Assembly (NCBI RefSeq): GCF_017353255.1
Contig: NZ_JAFMYU010000005.1
Span: 303,118 to 367,117 of the forward strand
Direction of reading: 5' to 3'
Origin: Fibrella aquatilis
GTDB taxonomy: Bacteria > Bacteroidota > Bacteroidia > Cytophagales > Spirosomataceae
Length of the DNA stretch: 64,000 nt
The position numbers and the translations under genes were made by a program. Below, in pieces: positions 39,016 to 46,993 of the stretch (position 1 is the stretch's first letter; every line of letters starts with the position of its first letter). The notes beneath the pieces are model-generated. The model made no database searches. It was not told the DNA's origin and saw only the letters and a list, made by a program, of their open reading frames with translations.

Positions 39016-40139
39016 TGCTTAAAACAGCGTTCAAATTTATTCGCTACGACCGGGCCAAGTCGTTTGGGGCGTTGGCGGGCATTGTGATCTCGGTGTTTCT
39101 GGTGGGGCAGCAGGCTGGTATTTTCATCTTCCTCACCGATGCCATGCGCAGCATTGTCGACAACAACAAGGGGTACATCTGGGTCACGGATGAGACCACC
39201 AACAATGCCAACCAGCTTAGCCTGCTCGACGTGCGCAAAGGTTACGAAATCGGTTCCCTGCCGGGGGTAGATCGCGTGTTTCCAGTAGTGGTAGCGGGGG
39301 CGGGGGCCAAGTTTGCCAATGGCACCACCAGCGGGTTTTCGCTCATTGGCTCGCAGGCACCCGATTTTGTGGGCGGTCCGTGGCGGCTCTACACGGCCAA
39401 GCCGCAGGATATGCTGCCCGAAGGTGCGCTCGTCACGGATTTCTACGATGCCAAAGCCCTCGGTGGTCTCAAACCGGGCGATTATTTCGAGGTGAATGGC
39501 AAGAAGGTGTACAACGCAGGCCTCACGCGCGGCGCCCGGTCGTTTGGAGGTGGATTGCTGGCCTTTACCACCATCGAACGGGCGCGTTACCTGGCCAACA
39601 TACCCACCAACCGCGTTAGCTTTTACCTCGTAAAGCCTAAATCGGGTGTGCCGGAATCGGCTGTTATTCAACAGATTAACCAGAGCATCACGGGTGTTCG
39701 GGCCTGGAACGCCGATGCGCTTTCGCAGACTACGGTCAAGACGGTGCTCGCCACCAACGGCATTGCGGCTTCGTTTGGCAGCCTTATTGGGTTCGCCATT
39801 ATTTCGGGTCTGGTTATCATCGGGCTTACGCTTTATTCGGCGGCCATCGACCGGATCAAAGACTACGGCACACTGAAGGCTATCGGGGCCACCAACGGCT
39901 ACGTAAGCTGCCTGATTCTGACCCAGGCCACGCTCTTCGCCCTGGTGGGCTACGTAGTGGGTCGGGGCATGGTAGAAGGCTTTCGGCAGGGCATTGCCCA
40001 GGCAGGAACGCTGTTTTTCTTTCCCCTCTGGTTTGAATACGCCCTGTTTGTGGTCACCATAATCATTTCGCTGGGTGGCAGTGTGTTCGCCATCCGCCGC
40101 ATCAATGCGCTTGAACCCGCCACGGTATTTCGGGGCTAA
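39015..40139 (+). CDS. FtsX-like ABC transporter permease (DevC/MacB type)
   Basis: This 374-residue inner-membrane protein has four membrane helices: one near the N-terminus (ALAGIVISVFLVGQQAGIFI) and three near the end (FAIISGLVIIGLTLYSAAID, ILTQATLFALVGYVVGRGMV, YALFVVTIIISLGGSVFAIR). A large periplasmic domain lies between. This is the FtsX/DevC layout, without the longer MacB-type domain. The sequence DRIKDYGTLKAIGATN before the last helices is the family hallmark. It pairs with the ATPase two genes upstream to form the DevBCA-like core; the exported substrate is unknown. Confidence 0.92.
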   Translation: MLKTAFKFIRYDRAKSFGALAGIVISVFLVGQQAGIFIFLTDAMRSIVDNNKGYIWVTDETTNNANQLSLLDVRKGYEIGSLPGVDRVFPVVVAGAGAKFANGTTSGFSLIGSQAPDFVGGPWRLYTAKPQDMLPEGALVTDFYDAKALGGLKPGDYFEVNGKKVYNAGLTRGARSFGGGLLAFTTIERARYLANIPTNRVSFYLVKPKSGVPESAVIQQINQSITGVRAWNADALSQTTVKTVLATNGIAASFGSLIGFAIISGLVIIGLTLYSAAIDRIKDYGTLKAIGATNGYVSCLILTQATLFALVGYVVGRGMVEGFRQGIAQAGTLFFFPLWFEYALFVVTIIISLGGSVFAIRRINALEPATVFRG

Positions 40140-40144
40140 AAATT

Positions 40145-40268
40145 AATGAGCGAATGAGTGATTGAGCGGATGCTTGGATCTCATACTCGATTCGCTCCAA
40201 CCTTGCTTGACATGAAACGCATCGTTCTTGTTTATTCGCTCGTTTACTCAATCACTCATTCGCTCATT
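40145..40268. repeat. Heptamer hairpin whose right arm encodes a signal peptide
   Basis: Arms 40145-40166 and 40247-40268 are perfect 22-mers. Heptamers tgagcga and atgagtg appear on the left. The right arm is inside the TolC gene and encodes the hydrophobic core of its signal peptide (residues 13-19, flanked by further heptamers from residue 9). Confidence 0.85.
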
Positions 40269-41534
40269 GGCCTCGCTCAAACGCCCATCACGCTCGATCA
40301 GGCGTTGCAACAGGCGCAGGCTAACCGGCTCGAACTAACCAACCAGCAGTTGCAGCTTCAGATAACGGCCAACGACGAAGCTCGGCGGCGGGCCACCTGG
40401 CAACCGCAGCTAACAGCCGGAGCCGATTTTCGGTGGAACACGCAGATTCAGCGCAACATCGTCAAGGGTGGTTTTACCGGCAGCGGACCCGATCAGGTGC
40501 TGCGGTTTGGTACACCTATCAACAATGTCTTGAACGCCCAGGCCGAACAAAAGCTGTATGATGCTCAAAGTCGCATTGACCGGTCTATCAATCAGGTAAA
40601 CGCTGAAAATCAGAAGCTTACGCTTGAAAGTCTACGCATTACCGTGCGGCAGCAAGTGACGGAGGCCTATTACCAGGCCGTGTTGAATCGGGAGAAAATT
40701 CGCCTTTCGGAACGGGCACTGGCGCGGGCGCAGGGGTATCTGGAGCAGGCACAAACCCGCTTTGCCGGCGGAACGCTGCTCAAGTCTGACCTCGACCGGT
40801 TTGATCTTGATCTCCGCAATGCAGCCCTCACCCTCCGCAACGATGGGCGCGACTATGCGCTTAGCCTCGACAACCTCCGATACCGCATCAACGCGCCCCA
40901 GGCCAACCTGCAGACCGCCCTTATCCCCGCCGATTCGCTGACCCAGCTAGTTACCCGGTTCGACAGCCAAAACGGCGTTACAACTGAGCGAGTTGAAGTT
41001 GCCCAGGAGGGGTTAAACCGGCAGGTGAATCTGTTAAACGAACAACGCGAACGCGCCCGGCTGCTGCCCAAGGTGACCGCATACGGGGCCTATTTTGCCC
41101 AGCAACTGGCCGATACCTTCAACCCGTTTCAGACCGGAAACTGGTATCCGTATAATTATGTGGGTCTGCGGCTAAGTGTGCCTGTATTCGACGGGCGGCA
41201 GGCGCGGCTCAACCGGCAGGACTACGTACAGCGGGCGCAGATAAGTCAGAACACGGCGCAACGACTGCAAAACGACTTCGATTATGAGATGCGCTCGGCG
41301 CAGAACACGTTGCAGCAGGCGCAGGAAAACCTGGCTCAGACGCGCCTGAACATTACGCAAGCCCAGCAAATTCTGGAGGTAGACAAGGTTCGGTTTGCCG
41401 CCGGGACGTTGCTCATGGCCGATTTTCGCAACAGCGAATACAGTCTGCAACAAGCAGAAAACAACTACCTGCGTGCCGTATATGATATACTACTGGGACA
41501 ACTTCAGGTCCGTAAGGCAACGGGACAACTATAA
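40212..41534 (+). CDS. TolC family outer-membrane efflux protein
   Basis: From the ATG at 40212 the protein is 440 residues; the earlier start at 40158 lies in repeat DNA. The signal peptide MKRIVLVYSLVYSITHSLIG is partly made of translated repeat. Two TolC halves follow, each with long helices (ITLDQALQQAQANRLELTNQ and LESLRITVRQQVTEAYYQAV; the second half repeats the pattern near VDKVRFAAGTLLMADFRNSE). The protein forms the outer-membrane channel of the ABC exporter encoded upstream. Confidence 0.92.
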   Translation: MKRIVLVYSLVYSITHSLIGLAQTPITLDQALQQAQANRLELTNQQLQLQITANDEARRRATWQPQLTAGADFRWNTQIQRNIVKGGFTGSGPDQVLRFGTPINNVLNAQAEQKLYDAQSRIDRSINQVNAENQKLTLESLRITVRQQVTEAYYQAVLNREKIRLSERALARAQGYLEQAQTRFAGGTLLKSDLDRFDLDLRNAALTLRNDGRDYALSLDNLRYRINAPQANLQTALIPADSLTQLVTRFDSQNGVTTERVEVAQEGLNRQVNLLNEQRERARLLPKVTAYGAYFAQQLADTFNPFQTGNWYPYNYVGLRLSVPVFDGRQARLNRQDYVQRAQISQNTAQRLQNDFDYEMRSAQNTLQQAQENLAQTRLNITQAQQILEVDKVRFAAGTLLMADFRNSEYSLQQAENNYLRAVYDILLGQLQVRKATGQL

Positions 41535-41587
41535 TACGTAATAAAGCCGATTGTTCAATTTCCGAGCTAACGGTACAAAAACTTTAG

Positions 41588-41641
41588 TTATCCACACTTT
41601 TGAGCAAAACCACTGTGGATAACCTAAGTTATTGTGGATTA
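41588..41641. other. Cluster of three DnaA-box-like sequences
   Basis: TTATCCACA at 41588-41596 (plus) and again on the minus strand at 41614-41622 are exact DnaA boxes. TAATCCACA on the minus strand at 41633-41641 has one mismatch. They lie in a moderately AT-rich spacer; upstream is aaaactttagttatcc. The cluster could be an origin, a DnaA-titration site or a DnaA-controlled promoter; dnaA is not in the window. Confidence 0.55.
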
Positions 41642-41716
41642 CTTTTGTTGACCCCTCCAAACTAAAGCATTGCTTTAGCTAGCGGAGGCTTGCAGGCTAA
41701 ACTTATCTTTTCTACT

Positions 41717-42154
41717 ATGTCGAACGAAGCCGCCTTTTCTCTTGCCAACGCATTGGTATTTCCACAGTGGCTGCTCATGATTTTTGCGCCCCGCTGGCAG
41801 GTTACGCAGTGGCTCACCAAGATGCTGTTTATACCAGCATTGCTGGCTATCATGTACGCCTTTTATTTGTTCAGTAGCAGCGGTTCCGGCGGATTAGACT
41901 TTATGAGTTTTGCTACGCTAAAAGGTGTGATGACCCTTTTCGAAAAAGGCGGTGAACGCGTGATGCTGGCAGGCTGGATTCACTACCTTGCCTTCGATTT
42001 GGTGGCTGGCAGCTGGATTCTCCGCGATGGACAACAGCGTGGCATTGCCCACGGCTGGCTCGTGCCCTGCCTGCTGTTCTGCTTCATGCTCGGCCCCACG
42101 GGGCTGTTACTCTATGTGATTGTACGAGCTGTGTGGGGGAAACGTACCAGTTAA
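41717..42154 (+). CDS. ABA4-like membrane protein
   Basis: This 145-residue protein has four hydrophobic helices (for example ANALVFPQWLLMIFAPRW and LVPCLLFCFMLGPTGLLLYV). It matches the ABA4-like family, known from plant neoxanthin synthesis, by the blocks FPQWLLMIFAPRW, WIHYLAFDLVAGSWI and MLGPTGLLLY. The start at 41717 is preferred over 41690. Its 3' end overlaps dxs by 4 nt, tail to tail. A role in carotenoid modification would fit with dxs, but this is inference. It lies after the DnaA-box cluster. Confidence 0.82.
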   Translation: MSNEAAFSLANALVFPQWLLMIFAPRWQVTQWLTKMLFIPALLAIMYAFYLFSSSGSGGLDFMSFATLKGVMTLFEKGGERVMLAGWIHYLAFDLVAGSWILRDGQQRGIAHGWLVPCLLFCFMLGPTGLLLYVIVRAVWGKRTS

Positions 42155-44085
42155 ACTGCTACGCGGTCACCGGCATAGAGCAGTTCGCGGACAGCTTCGG
42201 CGATACCTTCAGGGTCGAAGCCGCACTCATGGTGGAGTTCAATCTGCTCGCCGTGTTCAATCACCGCGTCGGGAATGCCGAGGCGTTTCACGCGGGCCAT
42301 GTAGCCGTGGTCGGCCATAAATTCCAGCACAGCTGAGCCAAACCCACCCATAATGCAACCGTCTTCTACGGTCAGAATCCGGTCGAAACGGCGGAACACC
42401 TGATGCAGCATGGCCTCGTCGAGGGGTTTAGCAAACCGCATGTCGATGTGTGCGGGGCGGATACCTTCTTTTGCCAGCATAGCTGAGGCCGTGACGGCGT
42501 AGTTTCCAATGGCACCGAGCGTCAGGATAGCCACGCCTTCGCCGTCCTGCACCATCCGGGCTTTGCCCACGGTCAGTTCCTCCAGTGGTGTTTTCCAGTT
42601 TGGCATTACGCCCTCGCCCCGCGGGTAACGGATTGTGAAGGCCTGCTTGCCTCTTTGAACGGTGTCCGAAGCGGCCGTAAACATCATGTTGCGGAGTTCC
42701 TTCTCGTTCATAGGCGCGGCCACGATCATGTTCGGAATACACCGCATATAGGCAATGTCGTAGGCCCCGTGGTGCGTTGGCCCGTCGGCACCGGCAAAAC
42801 CGGCCCGGTCGAGGCAGAAGATCACGGGCAGTTCCTGAATACAGACGTCATGGATGACCTGATCATAGGCCCGCTGCATGAAGGTAGAATAGATGTTGCA
42901 AAACACCACCTCACCGCGCGTAGCCATGCCTGCTGAAAACGTCACGGCGTGTTGCTCGGCAATACCCACGTCGAAAGCACGCGTAGGCATCGCCTTCATC
43001 ATAATATTCATCGACGACCCCGACGGCATGGCGGGCGTTACCCCCACAATGCGCGGGTTAGTCTCGGCCAACTCCACCAGTGTATGGCCAAAAACGTCCT
43101 GATATTTAGGTGGTTGCGGCGTAGTGAAGGTTTTTTTCTGAATCACGCCAGTGAGCTTGTCGAACAAACCGGGCGCGTGCCACTTGGTCTGATCTTTTTC
43201 GGCGGGGGCGTAGCCTTTGCCTTTCACCGTGAGCACGTGTAGAATCTTGGGACCTGGTATTGTTTTCAGGTCGGCCAGCACGTCTACCAACCGGTCGACG
43301 TCGTGCCCGTCGATGGGTCCGAAGTAGCGCAGGTTTAGCGACTCGAAGAGGTTGCTCTGCGACAGCACCGACGACTTCACCGCCGTTTCTACTTTCGAGA
43401 CAATCTCCTGCGCCGACTTGCCAAACGTGCTAAACTTGCCCAACAGATTCCATACTTCGTCTTTTACTTTGTTGTAGGTAGGCGAAGTAGTAATGTCGGT
43501 CAAATATTCGCGGAGGGCACCCACGTTGGCGTCGATGCTCATGCAGTTGTCGTTGAGCACGATCAGCATGTTGGCGTCGGTGGCTCCGGCGTGGTTCATA
43601 CCTTCGAAAGCTAACCCGCCAGTTAAGGCCCCGTCGCCGATTACGGCAATGTGGTTGCGCGTAGGATTGCCCTGCAACTGCGAGGCTACGGCCATGCCCA
43701 GTGCCGCCGAAATAGAGGTCGATGAATGGCCCACGCCAAACGAATCGTAGACGCTCTCTTTGCGCTTCGGAAAGCCCGACAGGCCCCCGTAGAAACGGTT
43801 GGTGTAGAATTTCTCGCGCCGACCGGTCAATATTTTATGGCCGTATGCCTGATGGCCCACATCCCAGATCAGCTGATCGTCGGGCGTATTAAAGACATAA
43901 TGAAGGGCGGTGGTGAGTTCAACAACGCCCAGCCCTGCACCAAAATGGCCGCCGTAGACCGATACCACATCGATTATATACTGGCGTAATTCGTCGCAAA
44001 GTTGGGGAAGGCTCTCTTTGGGCAGTTTACGCAGATCGTCGGGGGTGTTGACGGTTGCCAATAGGTTGCCGGGGGTAATGAGCAT
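42151..44085 (-). CDS. dxs: 1-deoxy-D-xylulose-5-phosphate synthase
   Basis: This 644-residue thiamine-diphosphate enzyme joins pyruvate and glyceraldehyde 3-phosphate in the first step of the MEP isoprenoid pathway. The ThDP motif is GDGALTGGLAFEGMNHAG ending in NDN, and DRAGFAGADGPTHHGAYDIA is in the transketolase pyrimidine domain. The last 130 residues form the C-terminal domain. The start at 44085 (MLITPGNLLATVNTP) is chosen over 44118. It converges on the ABA4-like gene with a 4-nt overlap of coding ends. Confidence 0.96.
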   Translation of the reverse strand: MLITPGNLLATVNTPDDLRKLPKESLPQLCDELRQYIIDVVSVYGGHFGAGLGVVELTTALHYVFNTPDDQLIWDVGHQAYGHKILTGRREKFYTNRFYGGLSGFPKRKESVYDSFGVGHSSTSISAALGMAVASQLQGNPTRNHIAVIGDGALTGGLAFEGMNHAGATDANMLIVLNDNCMSIDANVGALREYLTDITTSPTYNKVKDEVWNLLGKFSTFGKSAQEIVSKVETAVKSSVLSQSNLFESLNLRYFGPIDGHDVDRLVDVLADLKTIPGPKILHVLTVKGKGYAPAEKDQTKWHAPGLFDKLTGVIQKKTFTTPQPPKYQDVFGHTLVELAETNPRIVGVTPAMPSGSSMNIMMKAMPTRAFDVGIAEQHAVTFSAGMATRGEVVFCNIYSTFMQRAYDQVIHDVCIQELPVIFCLDRAGFAGADGPTHHGAYDIAYMRCIPNMIVAAPMNEKELRNMMFTAASDTVQRGKQAFTIRYPRGEGVMPNWKTPLEELTVGKARMVQDGEGVAILTLGAIGNYAVTASAMLAKEGIRPAHIDMRFAKPLDEAMLHQVFRRFDRILTVEDGCIMGGFGSAVLEFMADHGYMARVKRLGIPDAVIEHGEQIELHHECGFDPEGIAEAVRELLYAGDRVAV

Positions 44086-44490
44086 GGTGACAGCGATAAA
44101 GTCTGCGTGAAGTGTCAACTATGGAAAGTTAACAAGCGGCAAAACAGAATGTTTGGGTCTGCGGTTGCCGGTACTGAGCCTGTCAATTGACACAGCCTGC
44201 AAAGCTACAGTGCATTTAGGACAAATCGAATAAATAACGCTGGTGCAGCCCTGTTTCATTGCACTTGAGGGCAGTATTGTCGGCTGGGTTGTTTGGGTAT
44301 GGTGGAGGCCAAAAACAACCTACTATTGAATTAGCTTGCCTTTAGCGAATAATAGGTTTGTGAGTTGATTAGGTTGTTCCCCGAACAGCTTCGCGCTGTA
44401 GGCATAACTTGATCAACCAACACATACAGTGGTAAACATAAAGAGGGCCGCTGGATGATCCAGCGGCCCTCTTCATGTCTATGACATGCA
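44086..44490. other. Intergenic region without a gene
   Basis: About 405 nt separate dxs from the azurin-fusion gene. It contains two loose dyads (cctactatt with aataatagg near 44320-44356; gttgat with atcaac near 44363-44417) and the terminator at 44441. No open frame with coding character was seen. Confidence 0.6.
44441..44473 (-). terminator. Rho-independent terminator of the azurin-fusion gene
   Basis: A perfect 15-bp stem (aagagggccgctgga with its complement) and a 3-nt loop lies 18 nt beyond the stop codon on the minus strand. Confidence 0.75.
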
Positions 44491-46584
44491 CTATTTCACA
44501 ACCCGTAGAATGCCCTGCATCAGGGCCGAATGGCCGGGGAAGGTGCAGACAAACTGATAGTCGCCGGGTTCGGTCGGGGCTACGAAATAGATACTCTCCA
44601 CAGATTCAGGTTGGGTAATGTTGGTATGAAACAGCACGTTGGGCGAAGCCGGAATGTAGTTGAGCTTGGCCCCGTTCAGGTTTAGCTTCATGGCCGCGTC
44701 GCCCACAGCATTGGCGGTGCCGGGCTTCACAATCACGCAATTGTGGAGCATGTCGTCGTTATTGTTGAAGACAAACTTGATCCGGCTGCCTGCTTTCACG
44801 TCCACCCGTTCGGTGTCGAATTTCAGGCCGGGTTTAGTGCCAATGCTGATGGTCTGGTCGGGGCCGTTGGTCCAGGTGGCGGGTTGCTCGGTCACGCGTT
44901 TGGCGCTCACGGCGCCCACTACTTTCTTGCCTGGCGTAATCGCCTTGCCACTTTTACCAGCTTTTGACGATCCCATACCACCCATATCTCCAGACGTACT
45001 TGCCATCATGGCACTGTGGTCGTGAGCCATGCCCGTGCTCACCACGGCCATTTGGCGTGCAGGTACGTTCGCTTTTTCGCCGGGGGCAATGGCATTGAGT
45101 GTGTAATAGCCCGTGTTATGCAACAGTGGCAGATTGCCCGATGCCGATTTCACACCTTCGGCCTTTACTTCGTGAATATAGCCTTCGCGCAGGGTGGTGT
45201 CGGCCACGATGCGGGCACTGAGGCCGTCGGGGCTTAGGATAATGCCCCGAATGGGCACCGCATGGGCATCTTCGATGGGGCTGCCGTAGGTGCTGTGGTA
45301 CTTGTATGTAAAGCTGTTGAGGCTGTAACTGGCCGGATCTGCGCCCGTTTTTTTGTCGACAGGCATGGTGAACGTGACCAGAAAACCGTCGGGTTTCGAG
45401 GTAATGGTCTTCATCTCGAACGGTATTTTACCCGTCCAGACCAGCCGCTGCAACCCAAATGGCGACTTACCGGTGGCGGCCCATCCCCGGCTGGTCATGC
45501 CCACAAACATAGAGCCGTCCTGCCCCCACAACATGCGCAGTATGCCCGACTGAAACCCTTCGCGGAAGGGATAACAGGCCCCCTGCCACTTGCCGGCTAC
45601 TTTTTCAAGGCTCATGCGCATGACTTTACTATGGCCTTGATCACCCACAAACAGCTGCCCGGCAAACGGCCCGAAAGCTCCGGCAGTGGTGTCCTCGCGG
45701 ATGTCGGACGTAGAGATGCCCATGAGCGTGTGCGGAAACCAGACGGCGGGTTCTTTCAGGTGCTGAACCGTCTTGGCTACCTCGTGCATGGGCTTGCCCG
45801 TGCTGGGTACGTCCTGGGGTTTCAGCGTCAACGGCGACCCTTCTTCACCCGACCACCGGAGGCCAGCGGGGTTACCCGCGAAATCGCCTTTTTCCAGGTG
45901 CGTCACCCGGCCCGACCCTACCCAGTCGCCCTGGTTTTCGCCGTAAAAAATACTACCGTCGCGCAATACGCCGAAGCCCGCTGGTGAGCGCAGGCCCGTG
46001 GCCCAGGGGGTCATTTCGCCCTTGTCGTTCAGCTTCAGCATCCACCCCCGCCACTTCGACTGGCTGGCGCCCTTCCCGATCCAGTCGAGGTTGAGCGTGA
46101 TCACCATGTCTCCGTCGGGCAGGGTTACGGGGCCGTAGCTGTACTGGTGGTAATTGCCCGACAGCGGCCATTTATAGAACGACCGGTATTCGTCGGCTAC
46201 GTCGTCGCCATCGGTATCAATCAGGCGGGTCACTTCGCCGCGCTGGGTGGCAAAAATCTCGCCTTTATAAGGTCCGGCGGTACGGTAAAGCAGCCCCAGC
46301 GGCTCGTGGAGGCCCGTAGCGAAGCGCTTGAACGTTGGCTGGCGGGTACCCTGCATGTAGGGGTTGCTGACCAGCCAAACGTCACCCCGGCGCGTGCTCA
46401 CGGCCAGCCGCCCGTCGGGCAGTGAGGTCATGCCGCCCACCTCCAGCAGCACATTTTCGGGAATGGGCAGCGTCACCAGCCGGTAATAATCCTCTTCACT
46501 GGCCGGGCGCTGGGCTATGGCGAAAGAGTGAACGAGTGAAAGAGCGAAAGAGAGCGCTAAAGGGGCTAACAGCTTCATATTCAT
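44491..46584 (-). CDS. Beta-propeller dehydrogenase-like protein fused to an azurin/plastocyanin domain
   Basis: This 697-residue secreted protein has a signal peptide (LALSFALSLVHSFAIAQ) whose DNA is a run of heptamers. The N-terminal 450 residues are a six-bladed propeller of the glucose/sorbosone-dehydrogenase kind (LPDGRLAVSTRRGDVWLV; VFVGDQGHSKVMR-like strands). The last 130 residues are a type 1 copper domain with the ligand set His (DMLHNCVIV), Cys and His (FVCTFPGHS) and Met (ALMQG), all present. The fusion suggests electron transfer from an oxidised substrate to the bound copper. No heme CxxCH motif is present. Two functionally related genes lie upstream and divergently. Confidence 0.88.
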   Translation of the reverse strand: MNMKLLAPLALSFALSLVHSFAIAQRPASEEDYYRLVTLPIPENVLLEVGGMTSLPDGRLAVSTRRGDVWLVSNPYMQGTRQPTFKRFATGLHEPLGLLYRTAGPYKGEIFATQRGEVTRLIDTDGDDVADEYRSFYKWPLSGNYHQYSYGPVTLPDGDMVITLNLDWIGKGASQSKWRGWMLKLNDKGEMTPWATGLRSPAGFGVLRDGSIFYGENQGDWVGSGRVTHLEKGDFAGNPAGLRWSGEEGSPLTLKPQDVPSTGKPMHEVAKTVQHLKEPAVWFPHTLMGISTSDIREDTTAGAFGPFAGQLFVGDQGHSKVMRMSLEKVAGKWQGACYPFREGFQSGILRMLWGQDGSMFVGMTSRGWAATGKSPFGLQRLVWTGKIPFEMKTITSKPDGFLVTFTMPVDKKTGADPASYSLNSFTYKYHSTYGSPIEDAHAVPIRGIILSPDGLSARIVADTTLREGYIHEVKAEGVKSASGNLPLLHNTGYYTLNAIAPGEKANVPARQMAVVSTGMAHDHSAMMASTSGDMGGMGSSKAGKSGKAITPGKKVVGAVSAKRVTEQPATWTNGPDQTISIGTKPGLKFDTERVDVKAGSRIKFVFNNNDDMLHNCVIVKPGTANAVGDAAMKLNLNGAKLNYIPASPNVLFHTNITQPESVESIYFVAPTEPGDYQFVCTFPGHSALMQGILRVVK
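46520..46557. repeat. Heptamer run encoding a signal peptide, single arm
   Basis: On the minus strand the signal-peptide codons of the azurin-fusion gene read as period-7 words (ctctttc and gctcttt among them). The plus strand contains gcgaaagagtgaacgagtg, which resembles the arm gcgaatgagtgattgagcg at 40148. No complementary arm is visible nearby. Confidence 0.5.
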
Positions 46585-46592
46585 GGTCTTTT

Positions 46593-46639
46593 TAAACCTA
46601 TAAGGTCTTAAACGGGGGCGCCTAGCCCTTATAGGTTTA
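46593..46639. repeat. Short palindromic repeat with taaacctataagg arms
   Basis: Thirteen-bp arms at 46593-46605 and 46627-46639 are perfect and related to the element at 18436. It lies between the csaA stop and the azurin-fusion start. Confidence 0.6.
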
Positions 46640-46646
46640 TTGTTAT

Positions 46647-46991
46647 TTATCCAATTCGTAACCCGTTGTCAGCCGGGCGATTAGGTGTTAAAAGCGTTAC
46701 GGTTCCGGCATCATCGACGCTGCCCAAAACAAGGCATTCGCTCATGAACGGGCCGATTTGTTTGGGTGGAAAATTGACCACCGCCACTACCTGCTGACCC
46801 ACTAGCGTTTCGGGCGTATATAGCGTAGTGACCTGGGCCGAGGTGCGTTTGGTGCCGATGTCGGGGCCGAAATCGATGGTGAGTTTGTAGGCGGGTTTGC
46901 GGGCCTGCGGAAAGACTTCGGCGGCCAGCACCGTTCCCACGCGCATGTCTACTTTTAGGAAGTCGGGCCAGGTAAGCGGTTCGGTTTCCAT
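46647..46991 (-). CDS. csaA: tRNA-binding protein CsaA-like
   Basis: This 114-residue cytoplasmic protein has an OB-fold tRNA-binding domain. The diagnostic blocks are WPDFLKVDMRVGTVLAAEVF, PQARKPAYKLTIDFGPDIG and TSAQVTTLYTPETLVGQQVV. In other bacteria CsaA has chaperone-like and tRNA-binding activity; its cellular role is not fully settled. It starts 2 nt after the PA14 gene stops, so the two share a transcript despite unrelated functions. Confidence 0.92.
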   Translation of the reverse strand: METEPLTWPDFLKVDMRVGTVLAAEVFPQARKPAYKLTIDFGPDIGTKRTSAQVTTLYTPETLVGQQVVAVVNFPPKQIGPFMSECLVLGSVDDAGTVTLLTPNRPADNGLRIG

Positions 46992-46993
46992 AT

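Noticed and set aside
45262..45987. Open frame (241 codons) on the plus strand inside the azurin-fusion gene
   Set aside because: The opposite strand carries clear propeller and copper-domain motifs; this frame has none.
44491..46584. Cytochrome c domain in the azurin-fusion protein
   Set aside because: No CxxCH motif is present; the C-terminal ligands are those of a type 1 copper site.
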